Below, piece after piece: positions 1 through 8,000 of a stretch of DNA of 8,407 bases; within the stretch, counting starts at the first letter, position 1; each line of letters opens with the position of its first letter. The stretch is from NCBI GenBank assembly GCA_944385645.1, contig CALWYA010000062.1:1-8407 (forward strand), given 5' to 3'. This DNA comes from an uncultured Oscillospiraceae bacterium. Its GTDB lineage: Bacteria > Bacillota > Clostridia > Oscillospirales > Oscillospiraceae. The notes below the pieces were generated by a model. The model was not told where the DNA came from, searched no databases, and saw nothing but the letters and a program-made list of their open reading frames with translations. A program made the position numbers and the translations under genes.

Positions 1-416
1 TGGGCCTGCCATGCCACCTCCATGATGAAGCGGATGGCCATGCGGGAGTCGTGGTTGGCGCCGCAGAACACGTCCATGACGAACAGCCGCTTGTTGGACA
101 GCTGCTCCTGGGCCAGGCGCTTGCACTCGTTCCAGGCCTCCTGGGAGGCGGGCTTGTTGTCGTTCTTGAACGCGTCGGAGGTCCACCACACGGTGTCCCG
201 GGACACGTCGTCCAGGACGATGAACTTGTCCTTGGGGGAGCGGCCGGTGTAGATGCCGGTCATGACGTTGACGGCCCCCAGGTCGGTGAGCTGTCCCTTG
301 TCATAGCCCGTCAGGTCGGGGCGGGTCTCCTCTTCAAACAGGAACTCGAAGGAGGGGTTGCGGATGATCTCAGTGGTGCCGGTGATGCCGTATTGGGTCA
401 GATCGATTGCTGCCAT
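1..416 (-). CDS. pckA: Phosphoenolpyruvate carboxykinase (ATP), N-terminal part
   Basis: ATP-dependent PEP carboxykinase interconverts oxaloacetate + ATP and PEP + CO2 + ADP in the cytoplasm. In fermenting anaerobes it often runs toward oxaloacetate. Only the first 138 codons are present; the gene runs off the left edge (the family is about 530 residues). The start MAAIDLTQYGI is fixed by an AGGAAAGAGG ribosome binding site ten bases upstream (427-436). Family motifs seen are NPSFEFLFEEE (residues 20-30), GAVNVMTGIYTGRSPKDKF (47-65, with R59 matching the substrate-binding Arg of the TGRSPKDK motif), DTVWW, KRLFVMDVFCGAN and the RFIMEVAWQA stretch at the edge. These follow E. coli PckA almost column for column, though the N-terminus is a few residues shorter. 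The nucleotide-binding P-loop and metal ligands lie outside the window. The gene has its own sigma-A promoter and is separate from rsmA. The identification is firm; the physiological direction is inferred. Confidence 0.96.
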   Translation of the reverse strand, partial: MAAIDLTQYGITGTTEIIRNPSFEFLFEEETRPDLTGYDKGQLTDLGAVNVMTGIYTGRSPKDKFIVLDDVSRDTVWWTSDAFKNDNKPASQEAWNECKRLAQEQLSNKRLFVMDVFCGANHDSRMAIRFIMEVAWQA

Positions 417-444
417 AGTTGTTCAACCTCTTTCCTGATAATCT

Positions 445-471
445 TCCGGCGGGTCGCGCCCGGGCGCCGGA
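445..471 (-). promoter_or_regulatory. GC-rich hairpin in the pckA 5' leader
   Basis: The bases TCCGGCG (445-451) and CGCCGGA (465-471) are perfect inverted repeats around a 13-base loop. The loop overlaps a 12-base palindrome, GCGCCCGGGCGC (456-467), that could form a competing fold. The structure lies between the predicted transcription start (about 488) and the ribosome binding site (427-436), within a leader of about 70 bases. It could stabilise the mRNA, bind a regulator, or be chance in GC-rich DNA. No T-run follows, so it is not an intrinsic terminator. Confidence 0.35.
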
Positions 472-494
472 GGGAAATTTCTTACGCTACTCTA

Positions 495-523
495 ATCATA
501 CACGGACGGTAGGAGAAAGTCAA
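495..523 (-). promoter_or_regulatory. Sigma-A promoter of pckA
   Basis: On the minus strand a -35 TTGACT (518-523) is followed by exactly 17 bases and a -10 TATGAT (495-500). Each box has one mismatch to the housekeeping consensus. Transcription would start near 488, giving a leader of about 70 bases before the pckA ATG. The promoter lies between the rsmA stop and pckA, so pckA can be transcribed independently of rsmA. Confidence 0.85.
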
Positions 524-553
524 TGCAAAACCGCCCCACAAATTGCCGGATCG

Positions 554-580
554 GGCCCTTCTGGGCCGGTTCACCCGGCC
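554..580 (-). terminator. Overlapping hairpins at the rsmA stop (weak terminator candidate)
   Basis: Two mutually exclusive stem-loops can form at the 3' end of rsmA. GGCCGG/CCGGCC (564-569 with 575-580, 5-base loop) spans the TGA stop, and GGCCC/GGGCC (554-558 with 563-567, 4-base loop) lies just after it. Neither is followed directly by a U-run; the nearest TTTT in the transcript is about 25 bases further on (527-530). Termination may be weak or factor-dependent, with some read-through into pckA. Confidence 0.3.
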
Positions 581-1440
581 TGCGTCCCTGTCTGCCGGAG
601 GGCCCGGGCCAGGGCGGCAAACTCCGGGATGCCCAGCCGCTCCCCCCGCACGTCAGGGGGCAGGCCGCAGCCGGCCAGCAGCCCGGCCAGCTCCTCCTTG
701 GAGACCTGCCCGCCGAAGGCGGCCCCCAGGGCGTTGAGCAGGGTCTTGCGCCGCTGGGCGAAGGCCGCCCGGACCACCCGGAAAAAGAAGGCCGCGTCCT
801 CGATCTCCGCCGGCAGGGGCCGGGGGGTGAGCCGCAGCACCGAGGAGGTCACCTTGGGGGCGGGGAGGAAGCAGTCGGGGGGCACGTCGAAGAGCAGCTC
901 CGTCCCGGCGTGGACCTGACAGTAGACCGAGAAGGCCCCGTAATCGGGTGTCCCCGGGGCGGCGCAGATCCGCCGGGCCACCTCCCGCTGGATCATCACC
1001 GTGATGGAGGCGAAGCAGCGGGCCTCCAGCAGGGCGGTGAGGACAGGGGTGGTGATGTTGTAGGGCAGGTTGGCGCAGACGATGGGGGTCAGCCCGGCCA
1101 GCTTCTCCCCCACCAGGGCGGGGACGTCCAGCTTCAGGATGTCCCCGGGGACGATCTCCACATTGTCGTGGCCGGCCATGGTCTCGGCCAGCACGGGGAG
1201 CAGGGAGCGGTCCAGCTCCACCGCCGCCACCCTGTCCGCCAGCCCGGCCAGCCGGTCCGTGAGGGGGCCGATGCCCGGCCCGATCTCCAGCACCCCCACC
1301 CCAGGCTCCGCCCCGGAGGCGGCGGCGATGTCCCGGGGGACCCAGGACTGGATGAGGAAGTTCTGCCCCATGGACTTGGAGAAGTGAAAGCCGTGCCGGG
1401 CCAGCAGGGATTTGATCTCCCGGATGTCGCACAGATCCAT
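571..1440 (-). CDS. rsmA: 16S rRNA (adenine1518-N6/adenine1519-N6) dimethyltransferase RsmA
   Basis: RsmA (KsgA) uses S-adenosylmethionine to dimethylate two adjacent adenines in the 3'-terminal hairpin of 16S rRNA during late small-subunit assembly. The protein is 289 residues, normal for the family (about 270-300). Motifs in order are GQNFL (25-29), the SAM-binding EIGPGIG (52-58), acidic E75 in AVELD that contacts the SAM ribose, GDILKLD (99-105), the catalytic NLPYNI (124-129), FLPAPKVTS (191-199), and the C-terminal helical domain with FAQRRKTLLNAL and RGERLGIPEFA. The ATG at 1438-1440 is chosen because AAAGGAG (1447-1453) lies six bases upstream and the protein then begins at the family's usual N-terminus. 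The frame is open further upstream to 1692, but that part runs through the promoter and has no family similarity. The gene is transcribed from its own promoter, divergently from tRNA-Ala. Confidence 0.97.
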   Translation of the reverse strand: MDLCDIREIKSLLARHGFHFSKSMGQNFLIQSWVPRDIAAASGAEPGVGVLEIGPGIGPLTDRLAGLADRVAAVELDRSLLPVLAETMAGHDNVEIVPGDILKLDVPALVGEKLAGLTPIVCANLPYNITTPVLTALLEARCFASITVMIQREVARRICAAPGTPDYGAFSVYCQVHAGTELLFDVPPDCFLPAPKVTSSVLRLTPRPLPAEIEDAAFFFRVVRAAFAQRRKTLLNALGAAFGGQVSKEELAGLLAGCGLPPDVRGERLGIPEFAALARALRQTGTQAG

Positions 1441-1548
1441 AGCGTGCTCCTTTCGGCGGCCCCCGATTCGGTATCCGTGTGCGGTCCCGCCGCGAAGCGC
1501 GGGACGCCGGACAGAGTGGAAAGCCGCGTGATTTGCGTATGATCCCAT

Positions 1549-1577
1549 ATTATACCGTTTTTTGGCCCAAAGGGCAA
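1549..1577 (-). promoter_or_regulatory. Sigma-A promoter of rsmA
   Basis: On the minus strand a perfect -10 TATAAT (1549-1554) is preceded at 17 bases by TTGCCC (1572-1577), a weak -35 that keeps the conserved TTG. The predicted start is near 1542, giving a leader of about 100 bases. A short inverted repeat (GCCC AAA GGGC, 1565-1575) overlaps the -35 and spacer. It might be an operator half-site pair, but the arms are only four bases long. Confidence 0.7.
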
Positions 1578-1645
1578 CAAAACCGCCGATTTTTTCCCAC
1601 TCCGCCGGCCCTCGAAAAAAACTTTCAGAAAATGAAAAAATATGG

Positions 1646-1674
1646 TTGACAAATGGGGGGCGGTATGGTAAGAT
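1646..1674 (+). promoter_or_regulatory. Sigma-A promoter of tRNA-Ala
   Basis: A perfect -35 TTGACA (1646-1651) is separated by 17 bases from TAAGAT (1669-1674), a -10 with one mismatch. Predicted start is near 1681, leaving a 5' leader of about 38 bases that RNase P would remove. The spacer contains a run of six G. The strong boxes fit a highly expressed stable RNA. It faces away from the rsmA promoter, with about 70 bases between the two -35 boxes. Confidence 0.85.
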
Positions 1675-1718
1675 AACACCTGCGCTGAACAAGACGACCT
1701 GTTCCGCACAAGACCGAT

Positions 1719-1794
<76 letters not shown>

Positions 1795-1798
1795 TCTG

Positions 1799-1834
1799 AA
1801 AAGCCTTGGAATTTTACAGTTCCAGGGCTTTTTT
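1799..1834 (+). terminator. Intrinsic terminator after tRNA-Ala
   Basis: AGCCTTGGAA (1802-1811) pairs with TTCCAGGGCT (1820-1829) through ten pairs, one of them T-G, around an 8-base loop (TTTTACAG). Six T (1829-1834) follow and A residues precede, so the stem can extend by A-T pairs. This is a complete rho-independent terminator starting five bases after the tRNA CCA. It should isolate the tRNA unit from the giant gene downstream. Confidence 0.92.
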
Positions 1835-2022
1835 CTATGCTCGGGCGCGTTGTCCGGGGGCGGTTTTGCGCACGGCCCGGGCGCTCTGACATACTGATAC
1901 ATGCATTTGGTAGATTGGAGCATGAAAAAGAAATATTGGAAGTGAAAATTGTTTGATATTACAATTCAATTAGCACACCAGCGGAAAAAATAAGCAAAGA
2001 CAACAAAAATGCTTTGCGGGGA

Positions 2023-2030
2023 GGGGGGGG
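2023..2030 (+). repeat. Homopolymeric G8 tract in the giant gene's leader
   Basis: Eight consecutive G follow GCGGGGA, giving 12 G in 13 bases. The tract ends 57 bases before the ATG at 2088, in a probable promoter or leader position. Such tracts are prone to slipped-strand length change, but no variation can be seen in a single sequence. Confidence 0.9.
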
Positions 2031-2067
2031 ATCATCCAATCAGTTGCGCAGAGGAGTTCCATCAAAA

Positions 2068-2091
2068 ATGAAAGGAGACAGAAAAGCATGA
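2068..2091 (+). other. Possible 7-residue leader ORF overlapping the giant gene's start
   Basis: ATG at 2068 opens a frame reading MKGDRKA and stops at TGA 2089-2091, so its stop overlaps the giant gene's start as ATGA. A GAGGAG (2051-2056) lies 11 bases before this ATG and could serve it. This is the geometry of translational coupling or a leader peptide, but a frame this short arises easily by chance, and the AAAGGAG inside it is the obvious binding site for the ATG at 2088. Confidence 0.15.
2071..2077 (+). promoter_or_regulatory. Ribosome binding site of the giant secreted hydrolase gene
   Basis: AAAGGAG lies ten bases before the ATG at 2088. It selects that start, which begins a classic signal peptide, over the in-frame ATGs further in (for example M17 and M27 within the signal peptide). 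Confidence 0.85.
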
Positions 2092-5000
2092 GACGATTGT
2101 CAAGACGGATCCTATCTTCTGTGCTGACAGGCGCAATGGTGCTCTCCCTGCTGGGCGGCAGCGCAATGGCCGTAGGGCCGGAGTCGGAGCCGCAGCCACA
2201 GGGCGAACCGGAGCCCGAGCAGCAGCTAACAGTAGCCGATGTGACCTCCATACAAGTGCATACGGAGGAGATAGCAGAAGAGTTCCAGTTGACACAAGTG
2301 GAGATCACGTACCAGGAAGACACTGATCTAAGTGAGCAAGAGCTTACCGGGGAGAGTTACATCCTAGAGGGGAAAACCTCCGAGGACGGTGAGTTTGAGC
2401 AGATTACCATTAGCGAAGTGACCGCGGCCGAGAACGGCGCCGTTCTCATTGTTGATGGCTACACCATCAACAATATTACCTCTCTGGACCTGCGGCTGCG
2501 CCACACCGGGGAGGAGGAAACCAACGCCCTGGTCATGAGCGAGGACACAGAGTCGAATCTGTGGACCGTAAAGACGGAGAGTCAGAAGGAGCCTCCGCAG
2601 GAGGAGCCAGCGGAAGAACTGACTGTGGACGATATTGAATCGATCCAGGCGTTTACCACGCCGAACTTTTATGGTCAGCGGCTGTACAAAATTGAGGTCA
2701 CGTTCCCAGAGGGGACGGACATGGATGCGGCTGCGGCGCTCGACTATAAGGTTTGGGATCGCGCGTTCCAGAAGGGGGAATTTGAAGAGGGCGCCATTGA
2801 CAGCGTAGAAGTGGATGGCAACACGGTGGTCCTCTCCTTTGACCAGGGCCCCGCCGATAACAAGCCCTTCGGAATGCTCTGCACCGCTAGTTGGGCGATT
2901 GCGGAAGAATTTGATGAAGAAGGGACGTCTACCGGATATGAGGTGTATGCCGACAGAAGCGGAAAGCCCTTCAATTATTTTACCCGCGAGGAGCTGGATC
3001 TGGTGCTGGCCATCGGAGCTGACGCCAGCATGGAAGACGGCCTCAGCCTGACAGACGGATATGGCCACTATCAGAGAAGCAAGTGGCAAGAAACCGTCAA
3101 CGAGGTGTATGACGACTATGATATCGCCTATGTGGAGGCTGTAGATGGGCGCTATTATACCGAGTTTGACGGAAAGGTGCCGGTCCACTACCAGGTGCCG
3201 GGCAGCTATGACGAGGACGAGGGGATGCCCCTGGTCCTGTATGTGACCGGAAATGGCACCTCTTACTGGGAGGGCTTTGACGAGAATGGTAACCTCCAGG
3301 CCAACAATCTGGGCACCAATGTGACCTACGACAACGCCACCGCGGCCTGGCTGGAGCTGGGCAGCGTGATCGTGGGCAGCCCCGACGTGCACTCTCAGAA
3401 CAACAAGTACGCAGGGGCAGAAGTTGCCAATGCCATCGAGTATTTCCAGGAGAATTACAATATCACAAAGGTAATTCTGATCGGAAACTCCAACGGTACG
3501 GGCATCTGCTCCCAGACCATGCGGGATTTCCCCGAGCTGGTGGATGTGTTTATCTGCAACAATGGCTGGATCGGGGATGGTCCGCGCCAAAACATCATCG
3601 ATAAGGATACCTGGCCGGAAGAGAGCCTTCAGGAAATTGCCCAGGAGGGCATCGCCATCTGGGTCATTCAGGGTGAGCAAGATCCCTTAGCCAATCCGAT
3701 CGACTCTCTGAAATCCTACCAGGCTCTGATCCCGTATTATCAGGATGCCGGGTGGTCCGACGAGTGGATCGCAGAGAACCTGCGGATCTCTGCGTTCAAG
3801 AGCTATAAGTTCGAGGAGTGGGGAGTGAACGACCACTCCTGCGTGAAAATGAGCTCTTGGTACTATATTGACGAGCCCTATCTGGATGTGTATGAGGATG
3901 GGGAGCCCCTGGAGGTGGGCGACACTTACCAGATGGCGGATGCGAAAGACGAAGCGGTTCAGAATTTTGAGTATGTGACCTATACGGAGAGCATCAGTGA
4001 TTGGGTGCTGAATATTGCGGGCGGCGAGGATACGGCTCCCGCAACCGGCGAGCCCACCCCCATTGAGGAAGCCGAGAAAGCCGACAAGAACATTATCGGG
4101 TCTTATCAGCAGATCAATGGGTACTACACCTATCAGATCGACGTCGGCGACGACACCCGTGAGGTGGAAGTCTACATCCCCGACGGCGCCCGGCAGCGGG
4201 AGTACTGGATCACCATGGCTCTGCCCTCTGGTGTGGACAGCACGCAGTTCCTGACGGACTCCGGCTGGTTCGAGATCGCGGACGAGACGCTGGCCTGTCT
4301 GTTGATCCTGAAGCCCGAGGGTGAAGCCTGGGGCGACGTCCAGACTGAGCTGGAGTACGTGAACGCGGCCATGGGTACTCTGAAGAGCAGCGGGACCTAC
4401 TACTCCGCGTTCACCTACGACTACGTGGTGGGCTATGGCGACGGCGCTCCCGCGATGCAGCTGTGGGCGGCGCAGAACCCCCTGAAGATGATCAGCCAGG
4501 TCTACGTGAACGCGCAGGCGGACGAGGACTATCAGGATTTGTTGGATGCGGCCGGCGCGACCCAGGTAAAGGCCACCCCGCAGCCCAACAATATGGACTT
4601 CGAGGGTTATACCGACATCAACGGTGATGAGGTCACCCAGAAGCGGACCTTCGCGGCCCAGACCTATGGCGATATTCCGATCCCGACCTGGTTCGCGGGC
4701 AATACGAGCGACTCTCTGATCCAGTATTGGCAAGAGGTCAACGATTGCCTGGATGAGGCAGAGGAGGATGAGAATTACGGTCAGGTCTATTGGCAGGACA
4801 AGGAGAACTCGGATGCCATCGCGACCTCGTTCAGCGACGTCAAGACCCAGGTGGCGGTGAGCAGCGATGCGGTCGCGGATATGAGCGATCCGGAGCTGAC
4901 CAAGAACATCAACAGCTTCCTGACCTACTACAGCGGGTATGACAACAACTCGGTGTACGGACACTTCATCACGGAGAGACTGCCCTACACCGACGAGGAC

Positions 5001-8000
5001 AGTACAAATGTGATCTACCGGGATCACGTGTGGGAAGGTACCAACCGGACCTACATCATCTACATCCCGGACAGCGTGAAGGAAAACGGCGATGAGCCCG
5101 CCCCCCTGGTGGTGGCCACTCACGGTTCGGGCCAGACGGCCATGGTGTTCTTTGAGGCCACTGCCATCAAGGAGGCCGCGGACAAGTACGGCTTTATCGC
5201 AGTCACCTATGACAACACCGGAAACGCCGACTACATGGTGGACATGCTGGAGCTGGTCAAGAAGGACTGCGAAAAGGCCGGCGTCACGGTGAATGAGAAG
5301 CGCATCTACGCCTTCGGCCAGTCCGCCGGCGGCGGCGCGGTGGCCAATACGCTGGCCCAGGATACCAAGACCGTGGAGCTGTTCGCCGCGTTCGGCAGCA
5401 CCTCCGGGACCCAGAATTCCGCGCAGAAGAACGGGTCGAACATGGTCGTGCCGTTCTATGCCATCTATGGCGAGTATGACTACTGGCCGATGAAGCTGGG
5501 TGAGCTGGTGGCCGGCGAGTGGACCGGCTCCATGGGCAGACAGTACGCGTGGACCACCAACACCCAGAGCTATTGGGCCAATCGTCTGCTGAACATGACG
5601 CTGGATGAGCTGGTGACCGATCCTGATATGAAGGTGGTCAGCGGGATCACGGAGGATCAGATCGGTTCTCAGAGCGCTCCTGTAAGCCTGATTGTCAACC
5701 CCACTGAGACCGCCAACCGCTATCGCAGCTATATCTGGAGCGACGATTTCGGCGACGGCGAGGTGCCCATCTTTGTGTGGACCCAGTGCTATGGCCGCGG
5801 CCACAATCTGGTTCCCGGCGACGTGAACCGGCTGTGGGAAGAGTGGTTCAGCAAATGGGAGAAGGGCGACGACGACAACACGCTGCTGTACTATGAGAAT
5901 GGTGTTGGACATGGTGAGCCGATCGTCGTCAATCAGACGCCCGTGGTCGCCGAGGAGCTCGACGATCTGGATGACATCCAGAAGGACGAGTACCAGGTCG
6001 ACTACACGCAGTCTGCCCAGATCCCGCTGGACGGCTGGTATCAGAAGACCTTTGCGGATGGCCGCACTGTGGAGATGTACTTCCCCGAGTACGCGGCCTG
6101 CCGGGCCTACTTTACCGTGGTAGCCATCCCGGACGGCGTGGAGAATTCCACGTTCTGGGCGCAGCAGCAGGGCTATGTGGACCTGATGGAGCAAAGAGGC
6201 GAGGTCCTGGTCCTCCTGAAACCCGGCGCGGACGGCTGGGGCACCATGGATGAGGAACTGCCCTATGTGACGGAGGCCATGAGCTTTGTGAACAGCGGCG
6301 TCAACGCCAACGACGTGACCCTGTTCACCAACTACAGCACCTTCTATCTGGTGGGTTATGAGAAGGGCGCCGCCGCCCTGGAGGCGTGGGCCATTGATAA
6401 CCCCATCCTGGTGGACAGCCAGGCCTATATCAACGCGACAGCCGCGGACGCGGACTACCGCGCCGAAACGGGCAGCAAGACCTACGACGGCACCAACACC
6501 GGCGGCTATGACCCCGGAATTGACGATGACGCGCTGTTCAAACAGGTTCTGGAGGCTCACGGCTATGAGCCCCGCCTGATCGCACACAATGAGGTTCCCG
6601 TGCCCACCTGGTTCGTGGGGCCCAGCGACAGCGAGAGCGTGGCCTACTGGAAGAGCGCCAACGACTGCCTGGAGGCGGCGGATGGCGATGTGTACTGGCA
6701 GGCCAAGGACTCCGACGCGTTCCAGACTGAGTATGCCAACGACTGCACCGACGAGGATCACGGTATTTCTCAGGTCAAGGTCAGCGACGGTGTCCAGTCT
6801 GTGACCGCGCAGGAGCTGGCCGAGTTCCTGTATGCGTACAGCCGCTACAACGTGCCGTTCGCGTACAGCAACCACCTGAGCGAGCGGCAGGATTACACGT
6901 CTGTCCGCGTGGCCGCCCAGGAGACCGCCCAGAGCGGGAGATACCTGACCGATGAGCAGTATGTGCCCTATGAGGAGCCCATTACCTCTGACGAGGGCAA
7001 GGAGTATGCGGGCTACTACGTGCTGGCCCGGGAGCAGGGCGAAGTAGGCGAGGGCACGGTAGAGTCCGGCATCGTGGCATTCTCCGACGACAATGGAGAT
7101 GGACAGCTGGACGCCCGGGAGTACCTGATGTACATCCCCGATTCCGCGACCAGCGCCGGCGACGGCAAGGTTCCCGTGGTGTTCCAGTACCCCGGCATGA
7201 CACAGAGCGTGAGCGTGGGCTTCGACTCCACCCAGTGGTGGCGTGTGGCCAATGACTACGGCGTGATCGTGGTCATCATGGGCGAGGCCTATAACAACGG
7301 CGTCGCGCTGAGCTGGAAAAACTCCGACATGGCTTACCACGCCGTGCGGGACATCCTGGAGAAGGACGAAGAGCTGTCCCAGCTGATCGACTGGGATCGG
7401 ATCTACGGCTCCGGTCACTCCCTGGGCTCCGGCCAGGTGCAGACCTTTACCCGCACCCACCCCGAGTTCTTCGCGGCTGTGGCTTCCACCTCTTTCGCCA
7501 GCCAGACCGAGGGGAACTATGAGGCGGTGCCCACCATGCTGGTCACGGGGCAGAGCGACCTGCCGTTCCTGATGGATGATCTGTGGACGGCCGACCAGCT
7601 GAAAGAGTGGTTCTCCTATCTGGCGCAGGCCAATGTGCTGAAGGTAGCAGAGGCCACCCGGGGCAATGCGGACGAAAAAGAGGAAGGGACCGCGCGTACC
7701 TGGACTTACACCTGGAACAATGTGGACGAGATCCCCATGGTTGTCTGGGGACAGACCTATCTGCGGGAGCACAACTGCTATCCCGCTGAGGTCCCGATGG
7801 CCTGGGAGTTCCTGTCTCACTACAGCAAGGATGCGGACGGGAACCGGTTCTACAGCGCGTCTGCGTTCGCAGAGGACGATCAGAAAGAAATCGTTGAGGG
7901 CAAAGAGGCCGGAAGAGACCTCGACAGCATTACCGACCTGGAGTATGACTACTCCCAGGCGGCGCAGCTGCCCCTGACGGGCTGGTTCACCAAGAACATC

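Larger units (their letters stand above)
1835..2087. other. Intergenic region upstream of the giant gene, AT-richer
   Basis: No gene is supported here. Up to about 1890 the DNA is GC-rich like its surroundings; from about 1890 to 2010 it becomes distinctly AT-rich, which would suit a promoter region. I find no convincing sigma-A promoter. The best try is TTGGAA near 1936 with TATTAC 15 bases later, which is too short a spacer with poor boxes. Next come a G8 tract (2023-2030), a GAGGAG (2051-2056), a very short frame at 2068-2091 and the real ribosome binding site at 2071-2077. Short open frames crossing this region overlap the tRNA or run antisense to the giant gene and are rejected. Confidence 0.6.

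Noticed and set aside
523..1542. 339-codon plus-strand frame opposite rsmA
   Set aside because: A GC-rich antisense shadow of rsmA with low-complexity Gly/Pro/Gln content.
1441..1692. Upstream extension of rsmA to an ATG at 1692
   Set aside because: It would run through the rsmA promoter and into the tRNA promoter, and adds 84 residues with no RsmA similarity. AAAGGAG clearly marks the start at 1440.
2017..2030. G-quadruplex in the leader
   Set aside because: There are two G blocks separated by one A; four separated G runs with workable loops cannot be laid out convincingly.
2088..2171. Twin-arginine (Tat) signal in the giant protein
   Set aside because: RR pairs occur at residues 2-3 and 6-7, but SRRILSS lacks the FLK part of the Tat motif. 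A general Sec signal peptide with an AMA cleavage site explains it better.
2364..3680. 438-codon open frame on the minus strand
   Set aside because: Same register shadow as above, over the Ig-like and A1 region; no ribosome binding site or family motif.
4797..4979. Catalytic histidine in the degenerate P modules
   Set aside because: His occurs in VYGHF (P1) and YSNHL (P2), but the two are offset by one column when the flanking Y and ER residues are aligned, so no conserved His is supported.
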